A stretch of DNA of 64,000 nucleotides from Parablautia sp. Marseille-Q6255 (GCF_951230155.1 NZ_CATNVD010000013.1:1-64000); one strand, 5' to 3'; shown: positions 24,514 through 34,678, counted from the first letter of the stretch. The notes: generated from the sequence alone by a model not told the origin. Numbers and translations are program-made.

Positions 24514-25924
24514 AAAGAAGATGAAAAGGATATGGAAATCTGCGTCATACAAGCTCTCTCATCTAAAGCTGCGCGCCCGCTTTTTTCTCGTGCTGGCCAT
24601 CTCCACCCTGCTCTCCTTCCTCCTTTTTGAGGCTCTGTGGCAAAACCGCTTTTACGTATTTGATCTGCTCCTGACTCATACGTCCCTGCCCCTTTCCCCC
24701 AGCGAAGACTTTTATAGCCAGCTGCTTACAGAAGCATTAAAATATGATATCCCCAGTTCCATGGAGGATGAAAAACAGGTAAAAGCGCTTGACCCTTACT
24801 TCGATCTTGCAGATCCCTACACTGGCGTATATATCTACGGGATCGATGATGGTTTTTACCGTGCGGGGAGATCCCCGTCCTTCCTTTATTCGAAGCAAAA
24901 CTTTCTGATCCTCTCGCTCTATGATCTGCTGATACCAGATTCTGGCGTACACGATCTTCAGATGACAACAGAATTCAACAATGGAGAAGCATTCGTAATA
25001 GTCTACAGCTACCATCAGCTTCTCTTTCTCCTTCCGTGGGTGATCACGTCACTTATTCTGGCCATCCTTTTGTTCAGCTTTCTTCTTCTTTTCTTTATCA
25101 ACAGCAAAATGAGTATCGTTATCCGTATCGAACAGAGCATTTTGCGCATGGCCGGAGGTGATCTGGAGACTCCCGTTCCAAGACTTGGCTATGACGAACT
25201 CGGTGCGCTCTCCTGTGAGCTCGACCGCCTGCGTCAGGCACTTGCCGAAACAATCCAGCAGGAGCAGGAAAGCCGTGCCGCCAATCAGGATCTGATCACT
25301 GCGATGTCACATGATCTGCGCACGCCGCTCACTGTTTTAAACGGCTATCTGGAAGTCCTGCGTCTTAACCGCAATCCCGAGCTTCATGCAGAATATCTGA
25401 ACCGCTGTCTGCAAAAAACAGCAGATCTGCGTGAGCTGACCGACCGGATGTTTGAGTATGCCCTTGTCTATGAAGACCGCGACAGCGCAGAAATCTCAGA
25501 AGTCCCTGCCGGTTTTTTATTGCAATGTCTCAGAGAAAATGCAGAATATCTGCGTCTGACGGGATTTGAAGTACAGATGTTTGCGCCTGATCCTCTCAGT
25601 CCGCAGTGCTGCATACTTGCCGATCCTGCCATGCTCAAGCGGGTACTCGGAAACCTGTTTTCCAATATCATCAAATACGGCAATAAAAAAGAGCCTGTGC
25701 AGGTGAACCTCACCTCTGATGGCTCCTGTATGATCATATCACTTACAAATGCGGTAAAAAAGGACGCCTCCAAAACCGAAAGCAATCGTATCGGTCTGAA
25801 AAGCGTCCGTAAAATGCTTACTTTGATGGATGGGAAATTCGAGGTGAACGAAGAAGAAACCTTATTCTGTGCAAAGTTCACGCTAAAAATGATCCATTCC
25901 CCTGCATCACAGATAATCCTATAG
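24506..25924 (+). CDS. Sensor histidine kinase
   Basis: This 472-residue membrane kinase starts at a GTG (24506) after GGGGG. It has a transmembrane segment at about 27-48, an outer sensor domain to about 170, a second segment at about 172-198, HAMP, a HisKA box (MSHDLRTPLTVLNGYLEVL) and an ATPase domain with the N box GNLFSNIIKYGNK. The usual DxGxG box is not visible; the end reads NRIGLKSVRKML, more like GHKL kinases of the LytS group. It probably phosphorylates the regulator encoded upstream and senses an envelope signal (inference). Its stop lies 24 bp from the convergent threonine ammonia-lyase stop; I see no hairpin between them. Confidence 0.9.
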   Translation: MIKKKMKRIWKSASYKLSHLKLRARFFLVLAISTLLSFLLFEALWQNRFYVFDLLLTHTSLPLSPSEDFYSQLLTEALKYDIPSSMEDEKQVKALDPYFDLADPYTGVYIYGIDDGFYRAGRSPSFLYSKQNFLILSLYDLLIPDSGVHDLQMTTEFNNGEAFVIVYSYHQLLFLLPWVITSLILAILLFSFLLLFFINSKMSIVIRIEQSILRMAGGDLETPVPRLGYDELGALSCELDRLRQALAETIQQEQESRAANQDLITAMSHDLRTPLTVLNGYLEVLRLNRNPELHAEYLNRCLQKTADLRELTDRMFEYALVYEDRDSAEISEVPAGFLLQCLRENAEYLRLTGFEVQMFAPDPLSPQCCILADPAMLKRVLGNLFSNIIKYGNKKEPVQVNLTSDGSCMIISLTNAVKKDASKTESNRIGLKSVRKMLTLMDGKFEVNEEETLFCAKFTLKMIHSPASQIIL

Positions 25925-25948
25925 TGGCAGTAAATGACCGAAAATCAC

Positions 25949-27175
25949 CTACAGACTTGTCACCTTCAGCACCGGAGAATAGCCCTGCTCCTCCAATGCC
26001 TTGATGATCTTCTTTTTATGATCCGTCCCAAACGCCTCAAGCGTAATGCGAAGCTCTACCGCCGCATTGCGGTTTGTGCTTACGAACTGATTGTGGTCAA
26101 GCTTGATCACATTTCCCTGCTGCTCTGCGATCACAGACGCTACACGCACCAGCTCGCCCGGACGGTCCGGAAGCAGGACAGATATTGTGAAAATACGGTC
26201 GCGCTGGATCAGCCCGTGCTGCACAACAGACGCCATTGTGATCACGTCCATATTGCCGCCGCTTAAAACAGAAACAATCTTTTTGTTTTTAACATCCAGA
26301 TGCTTTAATGCTGCCACAGTCAGCAGGCCGGAATTCTCGACCACCATTTTATGGTTCTCTACCATATCAAGAAAGGCAACGATCAGCTCATCATCCTCTA
26401 TCGTGATGATATCATCTATATTTTTCTGGAAATACGGGAAGATATTTGCTCCCGGAGTTTTGACCGCCGTACCGTCTGCGATCGTATTTGCGCCCGGAAG
26501 TGTCACCACATGGCCGGCCTCCAGTGACGCTTTCATACAGGCGGCTCCGGCAGGCTCCACACCTATGATCCTGATCTTGGGGTTCAGCAGCTTTGCAAGT
26601 GTCGATACTCCGGTCGCCAGCCCGCCGCCGCCGACTGGTACAAGGATATAATCCACAAGCGGAAGCTCCTTGATGATCTCCATCGCGATCGTTCCCTGTC
26701 CCGTAGCCACCGCCAGATCATCAAACGGATGGATAAATGTATAACCGTGCTCTTCTGCCAGTCTGTATGCGTGCTCGCACGCTTCATCGTACACTTCCCC
26801 GTGCAGCACGACCTCTGCACCGTAGCTTTTTGTACGGTTGACCTTGATCAGAGGCGTCGTCGCCGGCATCACAATGACTGCTTTGCAGCCGTATGCCTTT
26901 GCCGCGTACGCCACCCCCTGCGCATGATTGCCGGCGGAAGCTGTGATCAGCCCCTTTGCCCGCTCCTCCGGCGTAAGCGTACTGATCTTGTAGTATGCCC
27001 CGCGGATCTTATACGCACCCGTTACCTGCATATTCTCTGCCTTCAGATAGACTTTATTGCCCGTCTGCGCACTGAAGTATTCGCTGTAGATCAGCTTTGT
27101 CTCCTGCGCTGCCTGCTTCACACACTCAGAAGCCTCCTCAAACGCCTCCAGGGTAAGCATCTTCTCCGTTTCCAT
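25949..27175 (-). CDS. ilvA: Threonine ammonia-lyase with ACT domain
   Basis: This 408-residue PLP enzyme turns threonine into 2-oxobutyrate and ammonia. The PLP lysine is in TGAYKIRGAYYK (about 50-61), with SAGNHAQGVAYA and the phosphate loop PVGGGGLATG. A C-terminal ACT domain begins near ISVLLPDRPGELVRVAS. The short length with a single ACT domain fits the TdcB-like/short IlvA type. The start at 27175 follows GGGAGGAG at a good spacing. Whether it feeds isoleucine synthesis or threonine fermentation cannot be told here. Confidence 0.9.
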   Translation of the reverse strand: METEKMLTLEAFEEASECVKQAAQETKLIYSEYFSAQTGNKVYLKAENMQVTGAYKIRGAYYKISTLTPEERAKGLITASAGNHAQGVAYAAKAYGCKAVIVMPATTPLIKVNRTKSYGAEVVLHGEVYDEACEHAYRLAEEHGYTFIHPFDDLAVATGQGTIAMEIIKELPLVDYILVPVGGGGLATGVSTLAKLLNPKIRIIGVEPAGAACMKASLEAGHVVTLPGANTIADGTAVKTPGANIFPYFQKNIDDIITIEDDELIVAFLDMVENHKMVVENSGLLTVAALKHLDVKNKKIVSVLSGGNMDVITMASVVQHGLIQRDRIFTISVLLPDRPGELVRVASVIAEQQGNVIKLDHNQFVSTNRNAAVELRITLEAFGTDHKKKIIKALEEQGYSPVLKVTSL

Positions 27176-27254
27176 CGTTTTGTCTCCTCCCATTCCTCAT
27201 GTCGCACGTACATGCATCGCTGTGCTGTCACACCATTTGGGACTGCAATAAGCG

Positions 27255-28187
27255 TTACGCTTCTTTTACATCAAACAGTGCATTTACAAACTCGTCTGCG
27301 TTAAACTTCTGCAGGTCATCAATCGTCTCCCCGACTCCGATGTATTTTACCGGAATACCAAGCTCCGAATGGATCGCAACCGCGATACCGCCCTTTGCCG
27401 TGCCATCCAGCTTTGTCAATATGATCCCTGTAATATCTGCTACCTCTTTAAACTCTCTGGCCTGGGAAAGGGCATTCTGCCCTGTCGTGCCATCCAGCAC
27501 AACGAGCGTCTCACGAAATGCCTCAGGATATTCCCGGTCAATGATCCGGTTGATCTTGCCAAGCTCGCTCATCAGATTTTTCTTGTTGTGCAGCCGTCCT
27601 GCAGTATCACACAGGAGGACGTCCGCATGACGCGCTTTTGCCGCCGCGATCGCATCGTATACAACAGAGGCCGGGTCAGAGCCCTCCTGACCGCCGATAA
27701 TATCGACGCCTGCACGGTTTGCCCACTCAGTCAGCTGCTCTCCTGCCGCTGCACGGAAGGTATCCGCAGCTGCCAGTACGACCTTTTTCCCCTGATCCTT
27801 TAATTTCCCTGCCAGCTTTCCGACGCTCGTCGTCTTGCCGACGCCGTTTACTCCGATCACCAGCACGACAGACTTCCGGTTCTCAAACTCGTACGCTGTC
27901 TCCCCGACATTCATCTCACTTTTAATACTCTCAATCAGAAGCTTTTTGCATTCTGCCGGATCCTTGATATTTTGTTCCTTTACCTTTGCTCTGAGATTCG
28001 AAATGATGGAAGTAGTCGCGTTGATGCCAATGTCTCCCATTACCAGAATTTCTTCAATCTCATCATAAAAATCATCATCTATACTGGAAAATCCGCTGAA
28101 GATCGCGTCAATCCCCGATACGATGTTATCTCTCGTCTTCGTAAGCCCTGCTACGAGACGCTTAAAAAAGCCTTTCTTTTCCTCCAT
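27255..28187 (-). CDS. ftsY: Signal recognition particle receptor FtsY
   Basis: This 310-residue GTPase docks ribosome-SRP complexes at the membrane. It has an N domain and G domain with GVNGVGKTTSVGKL, DTFRAAAGEQL, DTAGR and TKLDGTAKGG. The acidic A domain of E. coli FtsY is absent, as usual in Firmicutes. It follows smc by 22 bp, the common smc-ftsY order. Confidence 0.95.
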   Translation of the reverse strand: MEEKKGFFKRLVAGLTKTRDNIVSGIDAIFSGFSSIDDDFYDEIEEILVMGDIGINATTSIISNLRAKVKEQNIKDPAECKKLLIESIKSEMNVGETAYEFENRKSVVLVIGVNGVGKTTSVGKLAGKLKDQGKKVVLAAADTFRAAAGEQLTEWANRAGVDIIGGQEGSDPASVVYDAIAAAKARHADVLLCDTAGRLHNKKNLMSELGKINRIIDREYPEAFRETLVVLDGTTGQNALSQAREFKEVADITGIILTKLDGTAKGGIAVAIHSELGIPVKYIGVGETIDDLQKFNADEFVNALFDVKEA

Positions 28188-28209
28188 ACCATCTCACTCC
28201 CTATTTCTG

Positions 28210-31200
28210 TCATCCATCCAGGTCATTTTCTATCAGATTTACTGAGACGAGAGCAGACACACCCTTTTCCTGCATGGTAATGCCATACAGCCGGTCCGCC
28301 GCTGTCATCGTCCCTCTCCTATGTGTAATAATAATAAATTGTGTGTTTTTTGTCAACTTATGAAGATAGCCTGCATACCGGTCTACGTTGCTCTCGTCGA
28401 GCGCTGCTTCAATCTCATCGAGCAGACAAAACGGAGACGGTTTTAAATTCTGTATGGCAAAAAGCAAAGCGATCGCAGTCAGAGATTTTTCTCCACCGGA
28501 CATCTGCATCATGTTTTGCAGCTTCTTTCCCGGCGGCTGCGCGATAATGCGGATCCCTGCGTCAAGAATGTCTTCTTCCTCCACAAGCTGCAGCTCGCCC
28601 TTTCCGCCTCCGAAAAGCTCCTTAAATGCCTTATCGAATTCCGTCTGGATGCGTGCAAACTGTTCCTGGAACTGTATGCGCATACCGTTGTCAAGCTCCT
28701 CTATGATCTTCAGCAGCGCCTCCTCGGCCTTTTGCAGATCTTCATGCTGGCCCGACAGGAACGTATGGCGCTCGGACAGTTCCTTATAGTCCTCGATCGC
28801 ATTGACATTGACATTTCCAAGCCCGCGTATCTCGCCCTTTAAGGAGGAGATCATCTTCCTGAGCGCCGCTGCTCCTGTAAATTCTTCCTCCCGCAGCTCC
28901 TTGGCAGCGCCGTATGTGAGCGCATACTCTTCCCACATATAGTTGATCTGCTGCTCCTTCTGCTCATTCATCTTTTCAAGCTGTGCATTTAAGCGGAAGT
29001 TTTCGCGGTCCAGAAGACCCATCTGTTCCGAGAGTTCTTCCCGTGTAGCAAAAAACTGCTTATGCACCGCACCCTTTTCTTCTTTTTCTTTTGCGAGGCG
29101 TTCAATCTCCTCCTCAAGGGCGCCCTCTGCCTGTGCAGCTTCCTGCAGACTCTCCTGTATCTTTACGATCTGCTCCTTTCGGTCTGATACACTTCTGGCT
29201 GCTTCTTCTACCTCCAGCTCATACCGCTTTTTTTCCTCCAGAAGCGCGCTGCGCTCCTGCGCGATACGGGAAAGCGTCTGCTTCTGAAACTCCTCCTGCT
29301 GCGAAATCACAGAGAGCTGCAGACGCACCTGCTCCATCGCATTCATCGCCTGGCGTTCTTCCTCGCGCTTTGTGTCCAGCTCCTTTTGCTGTCCGAGGAT
29401 CTCCTGCTGGGTCGCTTTTTCCATCTCCTCTGAGCTTCCAAGCTCTTCTTCCTCGCGCTTTTTACTGTCTTTGATCTGAGCGAGCTGCTGTTCCAGCTCT
29501 CCGGATTCTGACTGCAGCTTTTTATAGCCCTGCTCCGTCGTACCGTGCTTTTCATTTAACTCATTCAGACGCATCTTCGCGGTATTCTGCGCCAGATATT
29601 CACTCTGAAGCTGATCTTTCAGCCTCACGATCTCATCGCGCAGCCCGTTCCTCTGCGCACGGCTCTCATCGATCGCCTGCTGCAGCTGTTTCAGTACAGC
29701 TTCCCGTTTTGCTGTCTGCTGCTCCAGCTCTTCGATCTCCCGGCGGCGTCCAAGCAGATTGCTGGAATTGCGGAACGCACCTCCGCTCATCGCACCTCCC
29801 GGATTTAACAGCTCTCCGTCCTTCGTCACGATGCGCAGCGACTGATGGTACTTACGCGCCAGCGCGATCGCATGATCAATATGGTCCACAACAACCGTCT
29901 TTCCAAGCAGGAACTGAACCAGCTGCGCATACTTCGCATCTGCGCTCACCAGCGTGCTTGCCAGCCCTATGACGCCTGGCTGCGCAAGTGCCTGCGGATT
30001 AGAAAAGCTTCCTTTTCCACTGATACCGGACAGCGGAAGAAATGTCGCGCGCCCATACCGGTTCTTCTTCAGGAATTCGATCTGACGCTTTGCTGTCTCC
30101 TCCGTATCTGTAACGATGTTCTGGATACTGCCGCCCAGAGCAGTCTCCACCGCCACCTCATATGCCTTTTCTACTTTTATAATATCAGCTACAACGCCAA
30201 GTATTCCTTTTTCCCTCGATTTTTGTTCCATGACACGCCGGATACTGTTGCCGTAGCCGTCATAGCGCTCTGCGATATTCCTCAGAGACTCCAGCCTTGA
30301 AGCTTCTCTGTGGTATTCCGTCTGCTCCTGCTCCATCTGGCGGTTGTATTCATAGAGCTTTTGCTGTGCCACGGAAAGTTCCTCATTTGCACAGTCGCTG
30401 CGCTCACTCAGCGCATTGATCCGTTTTGTGACAGCCTCATATTCCCCGGAAATCTCCTGGTAGACGGCCTCGTGCTGCGCGCTTTCCGTTTTTAACTGCA
30501 GCGCTTCTTTTGACAGCTGTGCCCTGCGGATCTGTGCCTGCTCAAGCATGGTGTCATAGCGCTGCATCCGCGCCTTCACCGTAGCGCGCTGATTTAGCAG
30601 ACTGATAATGCTGCTCTTTCCTTCCTCAATGCCCTGCTCCAGCTGCCTGATCTGTGCTTTTATCGCATCCGCTGCTTCTGCTGCCTCCTGCTCCTTTTCC
30701 TGCATCTGCAAAAGCTGTGCATGCAGATTCGCAAGCGTCTCTCCTGCCTCTTCCTTCTGTGCGTCATGCTCCTCGATCTGCCTGCACAGAGCCTTAATGC
30801 GTGCTCTTAGATGCTCATCGCTCGTCCTTGCCGTATTAATCTGTTCTCCAAGCAGCTCGATCTGATTTTCAAACTGCTGTCTGCGCAGCCTGCCCTGCGA
30901 AACCTCGTCCCGTCTGTCCTGAAATCTGGCATTCAGCGCTTCGATCTGCGCCTCAAGCGCCGCATACTCTTCCTTCGCTTTCTCGTACTTCTCTTTTGTC
31001 TGTGCAAGCTGCTCTCCGGTCAGCTCCTGCTTCTTTGCTGTCTCGGCAAGCTCTTTTCCCAGACGTTCAAATTCGAGCAAAAAGAGATTTACATCATACC
31101 GCTTCAGCTCGTCTCTTTTTTGCAGGTAAACCTTCGCCGTCTGCGCCTGCCTCTCCAGGGGGCCAAGCTGTCGTGTCAGCTCGCTCAAAATATCATTCAC

Positions 31201-31770
31201 GCGCACAAGATTCTGACGTTCCGCCTCCAGCTTCTTCTGAGCCGTATTCTTGCGGCGCTTGAATTTTACAATGCCGGCAGCCTCATCAAAGAGTTCGCGG
31301 CGCTCCTCCGGCTTACCGCTTAAAATCTTGTCGATCTGTCCCTGTCCGATAATCGAATATCCTTCTTTTCCGATACCCGTATCATAGAACATCTCATTGA
31401 TATCTTTCAGGCGCACCTGTGTCCCATTGATCAGATATTCACTCTCGCCTGAGCGATATACGCGCCTCGTCACGGTCACCTCGTCATAAGAAACCGGAAG
31501 ACGGTGATCTGAATTATCGAGTGTGATAGACACCGACGCATATCCAAGTGGTTTGCGCGTCTGCGTACCTGCAAAAATAATATCCTGCATGCTCGCTCCG
31601 CGCAGCTGCTTTGCACTCTGCTCGCCGAGCACCCAGCGCACGGCATCTGCGACATTGCTCTTTCCGCTTCCATTTGGTCCAACGATCGCCGTGATCCCAT
31701 TATGGAATTCAAACAGTATTTTGTTGGCAAATGATTTAAAACCGTGTACTTCTATACTTTTCAGATACAT
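28210..31770 (-). CDS. smc: Chromosome segregation protein SMC
   Basis: This 1186-residue condensin ATPase has Walker A GPNGSGKSN (about 32-40), two long coiled coils around a hinge (about 500-690, with GGAMSGGAFRNSSNLLGRRREI at its end), and the C-terminal signature MSGGEKSLTAIALLF plus Walker B CLLDEIEAALDE. The length is typical. The start overlaps the rnc stop by 10 bp, so the two are coupled. Confidence 0.95.
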   Translation of the reverse strand: MYLKSIEVHGFKSFANKILFEFHNGITAIVGPNGSGKSNVADAVRWVLGEQSAKQLRGASMQDIIFAGTQTRKPLGYASVSITLDNSDHRLPVSYDEVTVTRRVYRSGESEYLINGTQVRLKDINEMFYDTGIGKEGYSIIGQGQIDKILSGKPEERRELFDEAAGIVKFKRRKNTAQKKLEAERQNLVRVNDILSELTRQLGPLERQAQTAKVYLQKRDELKRYDVNLFLLEFERLGKELAETAKKQELTGEQLAQTKEKYEKAKEEYAALEAQIEALNARFQDRRDEVSQGRLRRQQFENQIELLGEQINTARTSDEHLRARIKALCRQIEEHDAQKEEAGETLANLHAQLLQMQEKEQEAAEAADAIKAQIRQLEQGIEEGKSSIISLLNQRATVKARMQRYDTMLEQAQIRRAQLSKEALQLKTESAQHEAVYQEISGEYEAVTKRINALSERSDCANEELSVAQQKLYEYNRQMEQEQTEYHREASRLESLRNIAERYDGYGNSIRRVMEQKSREKGILGVVADIIKVEKAYEVAVETALGGSIQNIVTDTEETAKRQIEFLKKNRYGRATFLPLSGISGKGSFSNPQALAQPGVIGLASTLVSADAKYAQLVQFLLGKTVVVDHIDHAIALARKYHQSLRIVTKDGELLNPGGAMSGGAFRNSSNLLGRRREIEELEQQTAKREAVLKQLQQAIDESRAQRNGLRDEIVRLKDQLQSEYLAQNTAKMRLNELNEKHGTTEQGYKKLQSESGELEQQLAQIKDSKKREEEELGSSEEMEKATQQEILGQQKELDTKREEERQAMNAMEQVRLQLSVISQQEEFQKQTLSRIAQERSALLEEKKRYELEVEEAARSVSDRKEQIVKIQESLQEAAQAEGALEEEIERLAKEKEEKGAVHKQFFATREELSEQMGLLDRENFRLNAQLEKMNEQKEQQINYMWEEYALTYGAAKELREEEFTGAAALRKMISSLKGEIRGLGNVNVNAIEDYKELSERHTFLSGQHEDLQKAEEALLKIIEELDNGMRIQFQEQFARIQTEFDKAFKELFGGGKGELQLVEEEDILDAGIRIIAQPPGKKLQNMMQMSGGEKSLTAIALLFAIQNLKPSPFCLLDEIEAALDESNVDRYAGYLHKLTKNTQFIIITHRRGTMTAADRLYGITMQEKGVSALVSVNLIENDLDG

Positions 31771-32468
31771 TCTGATGTTTTCCCCTTTAATCCGATGATC
31801 GCACGATAGGCAGCCTCCTGCTCCGCCGCCTTTTTCGTACCGCCCTGTCCGACTCCTGCCGCACGCGCTCCGATATATACCTCAACGGTAAAGAGCTTTG
31901 CATGATCCGGTCCCTGCTCATCTGTGATCACATACCGGATCTCATCCCCCTTAAAATCGCGCTGGACAATCTCCTGCAGGATAGTCTTGCTATCATAAAA
32001 GAGCTTTTTGTGCTCAATATCTGTCAGCACAAATTTCAGCACAAATTCTTTTGCATTAGCAAACCCACCATCCAGATAGATCGCGCCGATCAGCGCCTCC
32101 ATCGCATCTGAGACGATTGAATCGCGGTAACGCCCGCCCGTATGTATCTCGCCCTTTCCAAGCAGCAGATAGCTGCCAAGATCAATCTCTCTTGCACAAA
32201 GTGCCAGCGTCGGTTCACAGACAATGCTTGCGCGCAGACGCGTCATCTTCCCCTCCGGCATATCCGGATACTCATGATATAGAAAATCACTGCTGACTAC
32301 TTCCAGCACAGCGTCTCCCAGAAACTCAAGCCGTTCATTGTCATGTATTCCTTCTGTCCTGTGTTCATTTGCATAAGAGCTGTGGCACATCGCCTGCCGG
32401 ATCATCCTTTTATCCCGAAAGCAGTAACCGATCTTTCTCTCCAGCTCTCTTCCATTAAACTCTCCCAT
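31761..32468 (-). CDS. rnc: Ribonuclease III
   Basis: This 235-residue double-strand RNA endonuclease matures rRNA. It has the family signature NERLEFLGDAVLEVV (about 43-57), the second acidic cluster SDAMEALIGAIYLDGG and a C-terminal dsRNA-binding domain (GVGQGGTKKAAEQEAAYRAI). The start follows AAAAGGAGGA. It is preceded by a terminator hairpin, so it may depend on read-through from acpP or a weak promoter of its own. Confidence 0.95.
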   Translation of the reverse strand: MGEFNGRELERKIGYCFRDKRMIRQAMCHSSYANEHRTEGIHDNERLEFLGDAVLEVVSSDFLYHEYPDMPEGKMTRLRASIVCEPTLALCAREIDLGSYLLLGKGEIHTGGRYRDSIVSDAMEALIGAIYLDGGFANAKEFVLKFVLTDIEHKKLFYDSKTILQEIVQRDFKGDEIRYVITDEQGPDHAKLFTVEVYIGARAAGVGQGGTKKAAEQEAAYRAIIGLKGKTSECI

Positions 32469-32509
32469 TGCCGTCCTCCTTTTGATGGGCGCTGCCGCCC
32501 GCGGCTTAT

Positions 32510-32534
32510 AAAAAGGAGGCTTTTAAAAGCCTCC
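32510..32534 (-). terminator. Terminator between acpP and rnc
   Basis: A 20-bp perfect palindrome (32515-32534) is followed on the minus strand by five Ts (32510-32514). It should let acpP be expressed above rnc, smc and ftsY. Confidence 0.75.
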
Positions 32535-32539
32535 CTGTA

Positions 32540-32770
32540 TTATCCGATTGCATTTTTGATCGCTGCGGCCGCATCTCCTACAGAAACGATTTTTTCCGCC
32601 TTTTCATTCGGGATCTCAATATCAAACTCTTCTTCAATTCCCATAATGATCTGAAATACATCAAGAGAATCTGCTCCGAGATCGTCTACAAACGTAGTCT
32701 CTGGTGTGATCTCATCTGCGGCAACATTTAAAACCTCTGCGATAATACTCTGCAACTTTTCAAATTCCAT
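32540..32770 (-). CDS. acpP: Acyl carrier protein
   Basis: This 76-residue acidic carrier has the phosphopantetheine site Ser in [12 protein letters not shown] (about 32-43). It carries growing fatty acid chains. It lies between plsX and rnc, a classic order. The start follows AAAGGG. Confidence 0.95.
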   Translation of the reverse strand: MEFEKLQSIIAEVLNVAADEITPETTFVDDLGADSLDVFQIIMGIEEEFDIEIPNEKAEKIVSVGDAAAAIKNAIG

Positions 32771-32797
32771 AATTCAAACCCTTTCTTTTCTATATTA

Positions 32798-33835
32798 TTA
32801 TTTTTCTGTTTTATTTTCCTGATGGTCCCCGTCGACCCGGATATGCTCGAGAATCTTCTCATTGATCCGCTGCTGCTTAAACTGCACGCACTGATAAATC
32901 GAATTCTCGACCTCCTTCGCCTTTGAGCTTCCATGCGTCTTCACTACCAGCCCCTTCAGGCCAAGCAGCGGCGCTCCTCCATACTCCGTAGCGTCAAAAG
33001 ACTTGAGTGTTTTCTTTAGCGCCGGTTTGACCAGAAGCGCTCCCAGCTTTGTCCGCAGGCTTCCCATCATACTTCCCTTGATCTTACTTACAAGCGTTGC
33101 TCCAACGCCTTCATACAGCTTCAGGATCACATTGCCGACAAAGGCTTCGCAGACGATCACATCACAGGCTCCGCCCGGAATATCCCTCGCCTCGATGCTG
33201 CCGGTAAAGTTCAGATCCTCACAGGCCTTCAGCAGCGGAAACGTCTCCTTGACAAGAGCATTTCCCTTTTCCTCTTCGGCTCCGATATTCACGATGCCAA
33301 CGCGCGGCTTCGCGATGCCCATGACATTCTCCATATAGATCGATCCCATCCGTGCGAACTGCACAAGATGCGAGGATCTTGCGTCTACATTTGCCCCGCA
33401 GTCGATCAGCAGAGCTACCCCGTCCTTTGTCGGGATCAATGGGGCAAGAGCCGGCCGTTCGATCCCCCGGATTCTGCCGACGATCGCCTGTCCACCCACA
33501 AGAATCGCTCCTGAGCTTCCGGCAGAGACAAAGGCATCCGCCTCTCCCCGTCTGACCATCATCAGACCGACTACGATGGAAGAATCTTTCTTCGTACGGA
33601 TGGCCGCCACAGGCGGTTCTGCCGTCTCGATCACCATAGACGTATGGACGATCTCGATCCGATCTGACGGGTACGTATATTTCGCAAGCTCCTTTTCAAT
33701 CGCCTCCCGGTATCCGGTCAGGATGACATGGATATTCTCATGATGTATCACAGCCTGTACTGCGCCCTTTACAATCTCTTCCGGTGCATTGTCGCCGCCC
33801 ATGGCGTCGACTACTACGCGAACTACGTCTTCCAT
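32798..33835 (-). CDS. plsX: Phosphate acyltransferase PlsX
   Basis: This 345-residue protein moves acyl groups from acyl carrier protein to phosphate at the start of phospholipid synthesis. It has VVVDAMGGDNAPEEIV at the N-terminus and SAGSSGAILVGG. The start at 33835 follows GGTAGGAGGA; the longer in-frame upstream reading has no site. Confidence 0.95.
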   Translation of the reverse strand: MEDVVRVVVDAMGGDNAPEEIVKGAVQAVIHHENIHVILTGYREAIEKELAKYTYPSDRIEIVHTSMVIETAEPPVAAIRTKKDSSIVVGLMMVRRGEADAFVSAGSSGAILVGGQAIVGRIRGIERPALAPLIPTKDGVALLIDCGANVDARSSHLVQFARMGSIYMENVMGIAKPRVGIVNIGAEEEKGNALVKETFPLLKACEDLNFTGSIEARDIPGGACDVIVCEAFVGNVILKLYEGVGATLVSKIKGSMMGSLRTKLGALLVKPALKKTLKSFDATEYGGAPLLGLKGLVVKTHGSSKAKEVENSIYQCVQFKQQRINEKILEHIRVDGDHQENKTEK

Positions 33836-33895
33836 TTTGTTCCTCCTACCGTGCACAATATGCCTGAAAATCCTTCCTGCATTTGCCACGCTATT

Positions 33896-33924
33896 ACTAT
33901 ACTAAACATCATTCTAAAAATCAA
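33896..33924 (-). promoter_or_regulatory. Promoter of the plsX operon
   Basis: The minus strand has TTGATT (33919-33924), a 17-bp spacer and TATAGT (33896-33901), just past the rpmF terminator. I see no clear FapR-type palindrome. Confidence 0.7.
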
Positions 33925-33927
33925 CAG

Positions 33928-33955
33928 AAAAATGGGCATCTTTTTCAAGATGCCC
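33928..33955 (-). terminator. Terminator of yceD-rpmF
   Basis: GGGCATCTT (minus strand, 33947-33955) pairs with AAGATGCCC (33934-33942), followed by a T run. It splits rpmF from plsX, which many bacteria cotranscribe. Confidence 0.8.
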
Positions 33956-33975
33956 GGACGTTTCATCACAAAGGA

Positions 33976-34155
33976 TTACTCCACTGTAATAATCTCTTTT
34001 TTGTTGTAAGTTCCGCAAGCTTTGCAGACTCTGTGCGGAAGCATCAGCTCGCCACATTTGCTGCACTTTACAAGTGTCGGAGCGCTCATTTTCCAGTTTG
34101 CTCTTCTCTTGTCTCTTCTCGCTTTGGAAGTTTTATTCTTTGGACAGATAGACAT
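33976..34155 (-). CDS. rpmF: 50S ribosomal protein L32
   Basis: This short gene encodes 59 residues. The N-terminus is MSICPKNKTSKARRDKRRAN, followed by the zinc-ribbon cysteines in CSKCGELMLPHRVCKACG. The start follows AAGGAGGTG. The C+ (zinc-binding) form of L32 is indicated. It lies 3 bp after the yceD-like gene, the standard arrangement. Confidence 0.95.
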   Translation of the reverse strand: MSICPKNKTSKARRDKRRANWKMSAPTLVKCSKCGELMLPHRVCKACGTYNKKEIITVE

Positions 34156-34158
34156 AAT

Positions 34159-34650
34159 TTACACCTCCTTAAAATTACTGAAAATATCAAGGATTTTGGC
34201 CATTCTTGGATCTAAATCTGTTCGTTCACAATCACATGAGCCATCATTCAGATTTTGTCCACAGGTGCTGCAAAGTCCTTTGCAGTCTTCGCGGCAGAGA
34301 GTTCTCTCCGGCCAGACTAACAATGCCTCATCGTGAACAAGCTGATCCACATCCAGGTTATATCCATCAATATAATCTTTCTCATCCAAATCAGTCTCAA
34401 AATCGAACTGAATATTGATCTCTGAAGCAACCGGCTTCAGACAACGCGCACATGGAATCAATACCTCAAGCACCGCACTGCCCTTTAAGATCAGTTTTCT
34501 GTCTCCGCAATTCTCTATCTGAAGAGAAACCGGCGATCTCTGCGTGATCTCAAAATCCCCGAACCGGTAAGAAAGCTTATCCAGCCCGAGCTCGACATCC
34601 CGGTGTACGGTCTTTCCCTCAGTTAAAATTACATCAGTCAAGTCCAACAA
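34159..34650 (-). CDS. YceD/DUF177 family protein
   Basis: This 163-residue protein of the YceD family has paired cysteines (CARC near residue 70 and CKGLCSTCGQNLNDGSCDC near 123-141) that look metal-binding. YceD proteins are linked to 23S rRNA accumulation and ribosome assembly. The start is a TTG at 34650, eight bases after AGGAGG; the ATG nearer the site is out of frame. It is coupled to rpmF. Confidence 0.9.
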   Translation of the reverse strand: MLDLTDVILTEGKTVHRDVELGLDKLSYRFGDFEITQRSPVSLQIENCGDRKLILKGSAVLEVLIPCARCLKPVASEINIQFDFETDLDEKDYIDGYNLDVDQLVHDEALLVWPERTLCREDCKGLCSTCGQNLNDGSCDCERTDLDPRMAKILDIFSNFKEV

Positions 34651-34678
34651 GACATATTCCTCCTAACGCACTTTTTAA